NCBI GenBank assembly: GCA_938028845.1
Contig: CALIZJ010000174.1
Span: 1 to 20,479 of the forward strand
Source: an uncultured Blautia sp.
GTDB taxonomy: Bacteria > Bacillota > Clostridia > Lachnospirales > Lachnospiraceae
DNA length: 20,479 nt
Reading direction: 5' to 3'
Below are positions 7,035 through 13,867 of this stretch, piece after piece. The translations under genes were made by a program, and so were the position numbers. The notes beneath the pieces were generated by a model. It saw nothing but the letters and a program-made list of their open reading frames with translations. It ran no database searches and was not told the origin of the DNA. Positions within the stretch are counted from its first letter, which is position 1. Each line of letters opens with the position of its first letter.

Positions 7035-7618
7035 GACAGACCAGACGGTATCTTTTCCCGTTTTTCTGTCGTATTGGCAGAGAAAACCGCTTTTCCCTGA
7101 GAGAAGATCTTTCGCTTCTTGGGGACCCATACGAAGTCCCTGCTCTTTGAGGGTATGAAGCAAAGTCTCATATCTGGGTTCTGCTTCCCAGGTATCCGAG
7201 GCAGTGTAGTTTTGGACGGCAAGTCTGGGTGTGTGGAATATGTTTGCTGCACATACATAGGGTTGTTTTATAGTAGGACGGATGACCTGAAGATCTTTGG
7301 AGTAACATTCTGCCACGGCAATCTCTCCGGTAGGATCGGCGATGGTAAAGGTCTGTGCAGAGCTGATAGGAAGCCGGGAAAGATATTGAAGGACTTCCCC
7401 CGTCGTCTGGCATTTTTCCAGGAAAAACCGCAGCAGAAGACCAGCGTTTAATCCTGGCTGGATACTGGAAGGAAAAACTGAGGTCAGTCCTACTGCCAAT
7501 CCTTTTTCATTGACCCCGTCTTCCATCTGTACAAAGGCGGTGGTATTTCCAGTAAAAGAAAAGGAACCGGATGAAAACCGATTTCGTAATGGTTCCCCTT
7601 AAATCTTTCATGATACAT
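6945..7618 (-). pseudogene. C45-family peptidase / acyltransferase-like gene with internal deletion and frameshift
   Basis: An intact ribosome-binding site (AAGGAG) and ATG at 7618 begin with MYHERFKGNHYEIGF, the usual N-terminus of C45 (AAT/choloylglycine-hydrolase-like) proteins. After that the frame becomes nonsense. In a shifted frame the C-terminal part resumes at about 7574 with FSSGSFSFTGNTTAFVQ, then MEDGVNEKGLAVGL (7526 on), ending GNPSRRKFKEDFRFPF at 6945. Family members carry roughly 85-100 residues between these blocks, including the catalytic N-terminal-nucleophile cysteine. That part is absent here, with the junction near 7574-7577. The family hydrolyses or transfers amide-linked acyl groups; this copy cannot. 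The open C-terminal frame from 7526 could be mistaken for a 193-aa gene, but it has no ribosome-binding site and no active site. The window offers no hint of an insertion element that caused the loss. Confidence 0.85.
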
Positions 7619-7715
7619 AATAATCGCTCCTTTTGCTTAATTGGAGCTGCCGGCGGCTCTTGTAAAAAGAGTAGCGGAATAAAAAATTTTTGTCAAGAGA
7701 AAAGGAAACGGAGTA

Positions 7716-7817
7716 TTTTGCCGATGAAGTAGTAGAAGATTTTTAAAATCGGCAAAAATATATTGTGCAATGTAGAAACCTGATGGATTTATTGCCGATA
7801 ATGTGATATACTATAAT
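7716..7817 (+). promoter_or_regulatory. TTGCCGAT inverted/direct repeats and promoter of the fic gene
   Basis: TTTTGCCGAT (7716-7725) and its exact reverse complement ATCGGCAAAA (7748-7757) form a 10-bp inverted repeat with a 22-bp gap. A third half-site TTGCCGAT lies at 7792-7799, inside the promoter: TTTATT (7788-7793), 18 bp, TATAAT (7812-7817). The half-site sits in the spacer, so a bound protein would block RNA polymerase. The helix-turn-helix at the N-terminus of the encoded Fic protein is the obvious candidate. The rest of 7619-7863 shows only AT-rich sequence and a short GAGC/GCTC hairpin at 7643-7658. Confidence 0.6.
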
Positions 7818-7863
7818 GTAGATTCATATAGTAGTGGATGCGATTGATAACGGAGGAAAGCAG

Positions 7864-8754
7864 ATGCGATACCTTTCAGTTGCTGAAATAGCAAAAAAAT
7901 GGAATATATCGAAGCGAAGTGTGAGAAATTACTGCGCGCATGGGCGTGTGCAGGGTGCTTTTCTTACCGGAAAGACCTGGAATATTCCGGAGAACGCCGA
8001 AAAACCAGAGCGTTCCAACAAAAAGAAAGAACATCCGCTTACACTGCTTAAGATCTTGCAGGAAGAAAAAGCAAGTAAATATTCCGGCGGTATTTACCAT
8101 AAAACACAAATTGATTTAACGTATAACTCAAACCATATTGAGGGAAGTCGTCTGACTCATGATCAGACCAGATATATTTTTGAAACCAATACCATCGGTG
8201 TGGAAAATGAAGTTCTCAATGTAGACGATGTAATTGAAACCGTAAATCATTTTCGATGTATTGATACGATCATCGACCATGCAAAAGCTGCTTTGACTGA
8301 AAAGTTTATTAAGGAGCTTCATCTGACTTTGAAAAGCGGAACCAGCGATTCCAGAAAAGACTGGTTTGCAGTGGGGGATTATAAGAAATTGCCTAATGAG
8401 GTGGGTGGCATGGATACTGCTCTACCCGAAGAAGTTGCCAGTAAGATGAAAGCATTGCTGACAGAATACAATGTCAAGGGAGAAAAGACATTTGAAGATA
8501 TTCTGGATTTCCATGTGAAATTTGAACGGATTCATCCGTTCCAGGATGGCAACGGTCGTGTAGGCAGACTGATTATGTTTAAGGAATGCCTTAAATATAA
8601 TATTGTTCCATTTATCATTGAGGATAATTTGAAGCTGTTCTACTATCGTGGGTTGAAAGAGTGGAACAATGAAAAGGGTTATCTGACAGATACCTGCTTG
8701 ACTGCTCAAGATAAATATAAAGCGTATTTGGATTATTTTAGGATTGCTTATTAA
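7864..8754 (+). CDS. Fic-domain protein with N-terminal helix-turn-helix (class II, autoinhibited AMPylator)
   Basis: 296 aa from the ATG at 7864, chosen because GGAGG stands 7 nt before it; the upstream in-frame GTG at 7834 has no ribosome-binding site and lies only 17 bp after the -10 box. Residues 1-44 are a MerR/excisionase-like helix-turn-helix (LSVAEIAKKWNISKRSVRNY). The inhibitory motif SNHIEG (S89, E93, G94) fits the (S/T)xxxE(G/N) rule and lies before the Fic domain, which defines class II. The catalytic loop HPFQDGNGRVGR spans 224-235 with H224 intact. The family transfers AMP (or another nucleotide group) to a target hydroxyl; the conserved Glu blocks ATP until relieved. The DNA-binding domain plus upstream repeats suggest self-repression. 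No separate antitoxin is expected or seen. Target unknown. Confidence 0.92.
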   Translation: MRYLSVAEIAKKWNISKRSVRNYCAHGRVQGAFLTGKTWNIPENAEKPERSNKKKEHPLTLLKILQEEKASKYSGGIYHKTQIDLTYNSNHIEGSRLTHDQTRYIFETNTIGVENEVLNVDDVIETVNHFRCIDTIIDHAKAALTEKFIKELHLTLKSGTSDSRKDWFAVGDYKKLPNEVGGMDTALPEEVASKMKALLTEYNVKGEKTFEDILDFHVKFERIHPFQDGNGRVGRLIMFKECLKYNIVPFIIEDNLKLFYYRGLKEWNNEKGYLTDTCLTAQDKYKAYLDYFRIAY

Positions 8755-8762
8755 AAAGCAAT

Positions 8763-8812
8763 TTCCAAAGTATCAAAAATTAATTCCAAGGTCTCAAATG
8801 GATACTTTGGAA
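8763..8812. repeat. Three copies of TTCCAAAGTATC after the fic gene
   Basis: TTCCAAAGTATC (8763-8774) recurs as the variant TTCCAAGGTCTC 21 bp later (8784-8795) and as the exact reverse complement GATACTTTGGAA (8801-8812). The outer pair could form a 12-bp stem in RNA; the inner copy could compete with the first arm. The elements start 8 bp after the fic stop codon and precede the main terminator. Role unknown: a binding-site cluster or a 3'-end RNA switch are both possible. Confidence 0.6.
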
Positions 8813-8844
8813 TTGGATTCAGAAAGATAAAAGCAGAAAACTTT

Positions 8845-8885
8845 ACAGCCTCTGTATCATTTGAAGCAGATGATACAGAGGCTGT
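8845..8885. terminator. Bidirectional terminator between fic and the Crp-type regulator
   Basis: A perfect 16-bp stem (8845-8860 with 8870-8885) surrounds a 9-nt loop. On the minus strand it is followed by a T-rich stretch, so it best ends the Crp-type gene; no clear T run follows on the plus strand. It lies between two convergent genes. Confidence 0.85.
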
Positions 8886-8912
8886 GCTTATATAATATGG
8901 CTGAAAGATGTT

Positions 8913-9584
8913 TTAAAGCGCTTCGGAAGAGCACAGCTTTAACAGAGCGGAAAGGTCTGTGACGCGGATTTTTCCCCGGGCAGTAGAGATAATTTGCTGC
9001 TGGCGCAGCAGGGAAAGTCCTCTGGTAAGCTGCACGCGGCTTAAGCCTAGAAGTTCTGCAAGGGTATCCTGCGTCATATCGATGACCAGACTGGCATTTT
9101 GCGGCTGGCTGACGGTGAGCAGATACAAAAGATTGCAGATTTTTACCAGGGAAGGATTGTATTCCTGGTGGATGGATTCAAAGAGAAACCGGTTAATATA
9201 CATGGCGTACCAGTCCACTACCTGCTCGCTTAAAGCGGTGTTGGATTCAAACATTGTCTGAAACTGGGGAATGGTAAATTCCAGGACTTCCATTTCCGAT
9301 AAAGCTACCGTGGTCAAAGAAAGCTCGATTTTATATTTGCTTAGGTGATAACCGGGAAAAACCGTACCGGAGCCGTGAAAACTGATGATTTTACGGCGGC
9401 CGTTTTCATGGTCGGCATAATGCATCTCTACACCTGAGACAATATAGTGGATTTTTTCACAGGGCTGTCCTGGCTTCCAGAGATGCTCACCTTTATGAAA
9501 AAATTTTTTATTATGCGGCTGGGACAGAAAATATGTATAGAACTGTTTGAAATCATCTGCAAAAAAATAACGTGGGGTCAGCAT
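8913..9584 (-). CDS. Crp/Fnr-family transcriptional regulator
   Basis: 223 aa, ATG at 9584 preceded by GGAAGGTG. Residues about 20-115 form the cyclic-nucleotide-binding-type beta barrel (KGEHLWKPGQPCEKIHYIVSG, with FHGSGTVFP). A long dimer helix follows at 115-150, and 171-205 is the HTH_Crp domain (TQDTLAELLGLSRVQLTRGL). The Fnr-type N-terminal cysteine cluster is absent (only C42 occurs early), so it is not an iron-sulphur oxygen sensor of the Fnr kind. The usual cAMP-binding residues of E. coli Crp are not obvious, so the ligand is open. It is divergent from the HMA-fusion gene, and their promoters overlap. That points to this gene as its regulator and to autoregulation. Confidence 0.9.
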   Translation of the reverse strand: MLTPRYFFADDFKQFYTYFLSQPHNKKFFHKGEHLWKPGQPCEKIHYIVSGVEMHYADHENGRRKIISFHGSGTVFPGYHLSKYKIELSLTTVALSEMEVLEFTIPQFQTMFESNTALSEQVVDWYAMYINRFLFESIHQEYNPSLVKICNLLYLLTVSQPQNASLVIDMTQDTLAELLGLSRVQLTRGLSLLRQQQIISTARGKIRVTDLSALLKLCSSEAL

Positions 9585-9598
9585 GGTTTCACCTTCCG

Positions 9599-9646
9599 TT
9601 TCGCGATATTTTCTTAAATTGTATCATTTCGAGGCTGTTATCACAA
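9599..9646. promoter_or_regulatory. Overlapping divergent promoters of the Crp-type and HMA-fusion genes
   Basis: Minus strand: TTGTGA (9646-9641), 17 bp, TACAAT (9623-9618), directed to the Crp-type gene. Plus strand: TTTCGC (9599-9604), 17 bp, TATCAT (9622-9627), directed to the fusion gene at 9667. The two -10 boxes share two bases, so polymerase cannot occupy both at once. TTGTGA also resembles a Crp-family half-site. No full palindrome was found. Confidence 0.55.
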
Positions 9647-9666
9647 GGAAAAAAGGAGGATGTAAG

Positions 9667-10254
9667 ATGCAGCATAAAGTAAAATTAACTGTAATCGATA
9701 AAAAATTATATCCGGAGCTTCAGGCTCAGTATTGTAAAGATCCGTCCGCAGGAGCCTGTCCCTGTTACAATGTGGGGGACGTTTTTATTTTTGAACGTTA
9801 TGGCGCTGCGGATGATTTTTGGCATATAGGATTTAACTCTTTACGGCAAACAGCGTATACGGCAGAGTCTATTGCAGGGGGAACTTCTTTCCCCCATTGT
9901 TCTGAGGCGTGGGACGCTATATCCAGATACATTTATACTGGTCTTCAAGGCGGAGCGATCATGCGAAACTGGATGGATGATGAGCGTATTATGATCGCCT
10001 GCTGTTCGGACGGTACCAGGCCGGTGATTTTTAAAATAGAACGGATTGATTATAAAGTTATGTATATTACAGGGATTTCCTGTGAAAAATGTAAAGAAAA
10101 GATCCGAACTGCCCTTATGCAGATAGAAAATGTAAAAGAAGTTTCTTTTAAAGAGAAATGGGCGGAAGTGACGCTGGAAAAAGAGGTGGAAGATGCTGTC
10201 TTAAAGTCGGCAGCAGAAGCAGCGGGCGATTACACGGTGGATAAAATTGATTGA
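9667..10254 (+). CDS. TIGR04076-like protein fused to a heavy-metal-associated (HMA) domain
   Basis: 195 aa from the ATG at 9667, which has AAAGGAGG upstream; an in-frame ATG at 9583 would overlap the divergent gene and the promoter, so I reject it. Residues 1-125 resemble the small TIGR04076 family of unknown function: KVKLTVIDKKLYPEL, CPCYNVGDVFIFE (C31, C33), FPHCSEAWDAISRYIY (C78), a GG-rich turn and IACCSDGTRPVIFKIE (C112, C113). Residues 129-195 are an HMA-like fold with the metal site GISCEKC (C139, C142) followed by KEKIRTALMQIENVKEV. HMA domains bind Cu(I), Zn(II) or similar ions and pass them on. The many cysteines in the first domain suggest a metal or redox role for the whole protein. 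No transport ATPase is nearby. The fusion is the unusual feature; control is probably by the divergent Crp-type protein. Confidence 0.85.
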   Translation: MQHKVKLTVIDKKLYPELQAQYCKDPSAGACPCYNVGDVFIFERYGAADDFWHIGFNSLRQTAYTAESIAGGTSFPHCSEAWDAISRYIYTGLQGGAIMRNWMDDERIMIACCSDGTRPVIFKIERIDYKVMYITGISCEKCKEKIRTALMQIENVKEVSFKEKWAEVTLEKEVEDAVLKSAAEAAGDYTVDKID

Positions 10255-10281
10255 ATAGAATTTACTTTCTGTTATAAAGTG

Positions 10282-10320
10282 AGAGAAGAGTTATTCCGGC
10301 GGGATAGCCCTTCTCTTTTG
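10282..10320 (+). terminator. Intrinsic terminator after the HMA-fusion gene
   Basis: AGAGAAG (10282-10288) pairs with CTTCTCT (10310-10316) and is followed by TTTTG; a second T run comes at 10323-10328. It lies about 28 bp after the stop at 10254. Confidence 0.75.
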
Positions 10321-10385
10321 GACTTTTTTATGTGTGCAGATTACTTTTGCAAAACTGTCCTGATAAAAATATGTAAATTTGGATG

Positions 10386-10468
10386 TTTTAAAGATGTCAC
10401 TTATTTGTTATGATAGTTGGAAAGTTTTCTATATCGAAAATGAAAAATTAAGAGAAAAGAAGTGACAT
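10386..10468 (+). promoter_or_regulatory. Predicted promoter and inverted repeat before the pyridoxamine kinase gene
   Basis: TTTTAA (10386-10391), 17 bp, TATGAT (10409-10414) is the best promoter. ATGTCACTT (10394-10402), in the spacer, is the exact reverse complement of AAGTGACAT (10460-10468), which ends 3 bp before the ATG at 10472. The left arm would not be transcribed from this promoter, so the pair is more likely a DNA site than an RNA hairpin. The ribosome-binding site is weak (AAAAGAAG). Confidence 0.4.
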
Positions 10469-10471
10469 ACA

Positions 10472-11308
10472 ATGAAGGCAAACCATAACCATCAAAAAAA
10501 GATTGCGGTTATCAATGATTTCTCCGGATTCGGGCGCTGCTCCATTGCAGTGGCACTGCCGATTATCTCCGCTCTGAAGATCCAATGCTGTCCACTTCCC
10601 ACCTCCATTTTTTCCAATCATACAGGCTTTGAAAGTTATTTTTTTGAAGATTATACAGATCGGATGCTGCCGTACATGGAAGAGTGGAAAAAGCTGGGCC
10701 TTCAGTTTTCCGGCATCAGTACAGGATTTTTGGGCTCGAAAGAGCAGATTCAGATTGTCATAAAATTTTTTGAAGAATTTGCTGAGAAAGACACAGTGAT
10801 CGTTGTGGATCCAGTCATGGGAGATTACGGAAAGCCTTATCCTACCTATACGCCTCAAATGTGCCAGGAAATGAAAAGGCTGGTTGGGTATGCAGATATT
10901 CTCACGCCCAATCTGACGGAGGCATGTATTTTAACAGATACTCCTTATCATGGAGATAAATGGTCTATGAAAGAGATTTTAAAGCTGGCGGATAAGCTCT
11001 GCGCAATGGGGCCGGAGAAAATTGTCATTACCGGTATTATCCAGGGAGAGTTCATAGCCAATTATTGCTATGAAAAGGGGACTAAAGGAAAGATACGCAG
11101 GACTCATAAAGTAGGAACCCAGAGATCAGGAACAGGAGATATTTTTGCCGCCATCATAGCGGCGGATGCAGTGAATCAGGTTACTTTTGGAGATTCTGTG
11201 CGCAAGGCGTCTTTGTTTATCAAAAAGTGCATTGAAAAATCCATGGAGATGGATCTGCCTCTTACAGACGGCGTTTGTTTTGAAGAACTGCTTGGAAGTT
11301 TGAAATAA
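10472..11308 (+). CDS. Pyridoxamine/pyridoxal kinase-like protein (ribokinase superfamily)
   Basis: 278 aa. It starts near KKIAVINDFSGFGRCSIAVALP (N-terminal strand and glycine turn; residues 9-30), has VVDPVMGDYG (111-120), the ATP-site strand ADILTPNLTEA (141-151), and the anion-hole/catalytic motif RSGTGDIFAAI (218-228) with D223 as the likely base. This is the pattern of PdxY/PdxK-type kinases, which phosphorylate vitamin B6 vitamers with ATP in the salvage of pyridoxal phosphate. Length fits the family (about 280). A related specificity, such as hydroxymethylpyrimidine, cannot be excluded. The radical SAM gene starts 21 bp downstream and probably shares the transcript. Confidence 0.85.
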   Translation: MKANHNHQKKIAVINDFSGFGRCSIAVALPIISALKIQCCPLPTSIFSNHTGFESYFFEDYTDRMLPYMEEWKKLGLQFSGISTGFLGSKEQIQIVIKFFEEFAEKDTVIVVDPVMGDYGKPYPTYTPQMCQEMKRLVGYADILTPNLTEACILTDTPYHGDKWSMKEILKLADKLCAMGPEKIVITGIIQGEFIANYCYEKGTKGKIRRTHKVGTQRSGTGDIFAAIIAADAVNQVTFGDSVRKASLFIKKCIEKSMEMDLPLTDGVCFEELLGSLK

Positions 11309-11329
11309 ATAGAGAGCGAGGTAAGGCTT

Positions 11330-11947
11330 ATGAAACATACGGCTATGACTATTTTATATGAAGTACACAATAATTTATATGTGAATCTGACGAACAAATG
11401 TCCCTGCGCCTGTACTTTTTGTCTGCGGCAGACCCGGGATAGTATGGAAGATTCGGATTCTCTGTGGCTTTCCCATACCCCGTCCTTTGATGAGGTGGCG
11501 GCGGAATTTGAAAAGTTTGATATGACAAAATATGAGGAAGTAGTATTCTGCGGCTTCGGGGAACCCACAGAAGCTTTGGATGTACTGCTGAAAACGGCCC
11601 GCTTTATTAAGGAACGCTACGGAAAAAAGATCCGGATCAATACCAATGGGCTTGGAAATCTCATTCACGAAAGGGACATCACCCCGTTATTTGAAGGGGT
11701 GATCGATACGGTTTCTATTAGTTTGAACACGCCGGATGCGAAAGAGTATAATAAGCTTGTACGTCCCAAATTCGGGGAAGTTTCCTTCTATGAAATGCTG
11801 AAATTTGCACGAAGCAGCAAAAAATATGTACCAAACGTGGTGATGACCACCGTGGATACCACCCTTACAAAGGAAGAAGAGCAGCAATGCCGCAGAATTT
11901 GTGAAGACCTGGGTGTGACCTACCGTATCCGCGCCTGGGAAAACTGA
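11330..11947 (+). CDS. Small radical SAM protein, TatD-associated type
   Basis: 205 aa, ATG start with GAGGTAAGG about 10 nt before it; the second ATG at 11345 lacks a site. The [4Fe-4S] motif is NKCPCACTFCLR: C24, C28 and C31 in the C-x3-C-x2-C radical SAM spacing, with an extra C26. VVFCGFGEPTEALD (around 67-80) is the GGEP-like SAM-binding strand, followed by RINTNGLGNLI and VSISLNTPDAKEYNKLVRP. This closely resembles the small radical SAM proteins linked to TatD nucleases (TIGR04038-like) or their TIGR04100-like sisters; I cannot tell which by eye. No tatD gene is present here. Instead it follows a pyridoxamine-kinase-like gene. Substrate unknown. Its stop codon overlaps the start of the 150-bp inverted-repeat element. 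Confidence 0.87.
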   Translation: MKHTAMTILYEVHNNLYVNLTNKCPCACTFCLRQTRDSMEDSDSLWLSHTPSFDEVAAEFEKFDMTKYEEVVFCGFGEPTEALDVLLKTARFIKERYGKKIRINTNGLGNLIHERDITPLFEGVIDTVSISLNTPDAKEYNKLVRPKFGEVSFYEMLKFARSSKKYVPNVVMTTVDTTLTKEEEQQCRRICEDLGVTYRIRAWEN

Positions 11948-12096
11948 GAAAATTTTCCTGTATCCTGCTGAAACAATAGGGAAAAGAAGGAAAATCCTTC
12001 GCCGATGCTTCCTGGAGCCAGACCTTTAAAAGCAGTAGAACCTATTTGGCTCACTGCTTTTAAAGGTATACAGGGGAAGCAGTTGGGAAATTTTCT
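11947..12096. repeat. 150-bp element of nested inverted repeats with possible pseudoknot
   Basis: Outer arms AGAAAATTTTCC (11947-11958) and GGGAAATTTTCT (12085-12096) pair over all 12 positions with one G-T. Inside are GAAGG/CCTTC (11986-11990 with 11996-12000), GCTTCC/GGAAGC (12007-12012 with 12075-12080), and a perfect 15-bp stem (12022-12036 with 12053-12067). GAGCCA (12015-12020) is complementary to TGGCTC (12047-12052) in the loop of the 15-bp stem, giving an H-type pseudoknot. CCTGTAT (11957-11963) can also pair with ATACAGG (12068-12074). No T run follows the main stem, so it is not a standard terminator. It could be a MITE-like insertion, a structured RNA, or an unusual bidirectional terminator between convergent genes. 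Confidence 0.75.
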
Positions 12097-12104
12097 AAAG
12101 GTTC

Positions 12105-12713
12105 CTATTCCATTACATCAGGCTGCTGTCCATCATGAGGCTTCCATTTACATTCTGTTAGCTGCATGTTGGTAAAGGTCGCCGTAAATGACGAATTTTC
12201 TGGCGAGCAGGCGTAGATTCCAAACTGGATTTTACCGTCTCCCTGGAACATATGGCATACTCGCATTTGCATAAATTTCTCTCCGTCAAATGAACATTCG
12301 ATACAATAATCATCTTCCCGTCTGCTGAAGCGGTACCACATGGATTTCACTGAAGAATCAATTTCTGTAGTGGCCCAGTCAGAGTATCCGTGATTCGTTA
12401 CCACACTTCCCAAATGCTGATAGGCTCCATTCTCATATTCAATGGAAGCTTTCAGCCAGTTTTCGCTGTCCAGATACATGACAATACCACACTGGTCAAA
12501 TCTGTGATGGCTTTCTTGAAAATCAGTTTTTACTGTAAAACTGAAATATTTTTCCTCTGTTTCCATTTGAAAAACCGGTGCGTTATCATTTCGAAAATGA
12601 TAATAAGTCCTTTGCCATAAATCTGTATGGGGTTTTGTGGTGATCGCAATTTTATCATCCCATATCTGATAGTTTTCTGGCTGGCGTATCCATTTAAAAG
12701 CGTTTAGATCCAT
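12105..12713 (-). CDS. DUF1349-family protein (concanavalin-like fold)
   Basis: 202 aa, ATG at 12713 with AAGGAG 9 nt upstream. The sequence is rich in aromatic beta strands: FKWIRQPENYQIWDDKI, KTDFQESHHRFDQCGIVMYL, WLKASIEYENGAYQHLGSVVT, SMWYRFSRREDDYCIECSFDG, GIYACSPENSSFTATFTNM. This order matches DUF1349 proteins (about 190-200 aa), which have a concanavalin/lectin-like jelly-roll fold and are often annotated as regulation-of-enolase-like. There is no signal peptide, so it should be cytoplasmic. The biochemical role is not established; sugar binding is a guess from the fold. It has its own promoter and no operon partner. Confidence 0.82.
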   Translation of the reverse strand: MDLNAFKWIRQPENYQIWDDKIAITTKPHTDLWQRTYYHFRNDNAPVFQMETEEKYFSFTVKTDFQESHHRFDQCGIVMYLDSENWLKASIEYENGAYQHLGSVVTNHGYSDWATTEIDSSVKSMWYRFSRREDDYCIECSFDGEKFMQMRVCHMFQGDGKIQFGIYACSPENSSFTATFTNMQLTECKWKPHDGQQPDVME

Positions 12714-12749
12714 AATGAGTTACTCCTTGGCATAAGTTTATTTACTTGA

Positions 12750-12779
12750 ATTGTATCATATCTTTTGGGGATAACACAA
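12750..12779 (-). promoter_or_regulatory. Predicted promoter of the DUF1349 gene
   Basis: On the minus strand TTGTGT (12779-12774), 18 bp, TACAAT (12755-12750), with TG just before the -10 (extended -10). It resembles the Crp-type gene promoter at 9618-9646, which also has ATGATACAATT; this may just reflect promoter consensus. Confidence 0.5.
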
Positions 12780-12794
12780 TTTATATCCGAAAAA

Positions 12795-13867
12795 TTAAAG
12801 ACCGTATAACACAATATCCGTTGTATAAATGTGAGAGGACACCTGTGTCTGAATTGTACCGGAATATTTTTTAACTACTTTTTCCACATTGTGCATACCG
12901 GTTTTGTATGGCATGGCAGAATCTTCCTTACAGGGATTCTCCATATGGAACAGAAGCGTATGCTGCTGGTAGACCATAGAAAACTGTATTTCACAGGGAA
13001 CGCCCCATTGGGTACTGGCGAAAATGGCATTATCCAGCAGATTCCCTAAAATAGTGACTACGTCAGAAAAAGGAAGGGGAAGTTCCAGAGGTATGGAAAG
13101 CCTGGGCGTACACTGGATATTTTTTTCCTTCATTTCTGATAGTTTTAGCCCCAGGAGGGCGTCTATAGACGGATTGCCGCTGGTGACGGATGTTTCGGTT
13201 TTTCCAAGGAGATCCGTGGTGGAACGGAGATATTCGGAAAGCTCCTGGCGGCTCCCTTTGTCGTAAAGTAAAGAGATTGTCTGCAAATGGTTTTTCATAT
13301 CGTGGCGGATGGCTCTTACCTGGGCATTTGCTTTTAACAGATCCTTATAATGCTGTTCCTGCTGCTTTACCTGAAGCTCTAAAAGTGCTTTTTCCTGCTC
13401 CTTTTTATAATAAATGCCAAAACGGCGCAGCAGGGCGAAAACAGCAATATTGATAAATAAAAACGTGGCCTGCATAAACAGATGCATAAAGTCCCGGGCG
13501 GGACGGCTTAAGCTGGTTCCGTTTAAGAAAAAGAGTATGAAAACAGAACTTGCCAGTGTAGTCACAGGTATGAAAAGGAAAAGCAGCCAAAGAGACAAAG
13601 GCAGCTTTCAAACAGCAGCTTTTTTTTCGGGTTTTTGGGATAGGCCCAAAGGATGAAAAAGCTGACAGGGAAAATAAAAAAGCTGTTGTCATAAGGGGAG
13701 TGTGTCACCATAAGGAATATCATGCCAAAGACAATGAAGTAAGCAGCGGCTTTTCTATTTTTCAGAATTTGTCCATACATCCGGTTCATAAATTCCAGCA
13801 GGATGCACATATCTATCACACAGAGAAAGAAATTGAGAAAAATGTCGTAACGGGTTGTGAAGATCAT
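12795..13867 (-). pseudogene. AgrC-like sensor histidine kinase split by a frameshift
   Basis: The gene starts at the ATG at 13867, overlapping the regulator stop by 4 nt (ATGA). The first frame (13867 to 13562, 101 aa) gives the start of a polytopic membrane sensor: DIFLNFFLCVIDMCILLEF, FIVFGMIFLMV, FFIFPVSFFILWAY. A different frame then takes over at about 13600 and runs to 12795: two more membrane segments (WLLFLFIPVTTLASSVFILF; FLFINIAVFALL), a coiled linker, the phosphoacceptor in RHDMKNHLQ, N-box LGNLLDNAI and a degenerate G box (KTGMHNVEKVVKKYSG), all typical of AgrC/ComD-type GHKL kinases. Together they give the normal length of about 350-430 aa. A one-base loss (or two-base gain) between about 13590 and 13611 explains the break. 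It may be a true mutation, a sequencing error, or (less likely) programmed slippage. As written, the kinase would not be made whole. Confidence 0.82.

Noticed and set aside
7119..7451. 110-aa plus-strand frame opposite the C45 remnant
   Set aside because: It is the antisense shadow of well-conserved C45 peptidase sequence and has no ribosome-binding site.
6945..7526. 193-aa minus-strand frame as a complete gene
   Set aside because: It lacks the N-terminal third and catalytic cysteine of its family and has no ribosome-binding site; the real start lies at 7618 in another frame, so I list one pseudogene.
10394..10468. Nine-base inverted repeat as a riboswitch-like RNA hairpin hiding the start of the kinase gene
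   Set aside because: The left arm lies between the -35 and -10 boxes and would not be in the transcript from the predicted promoter.
11947..12096. Insertion sequence remnant
   Set aside because: No transposase fragment and no obvious target-site duplication at the ends; a non-autonomous element remains possible and is listed as a finding.
9618..12755. Shared AATTGTATCAT sequence in the promoters at 9617 and 12749 as a common operator
   Set aside because: On the coding strand this is an extended -10 box (TGATACAAT), so the match can be explained by promoter consensus alone.
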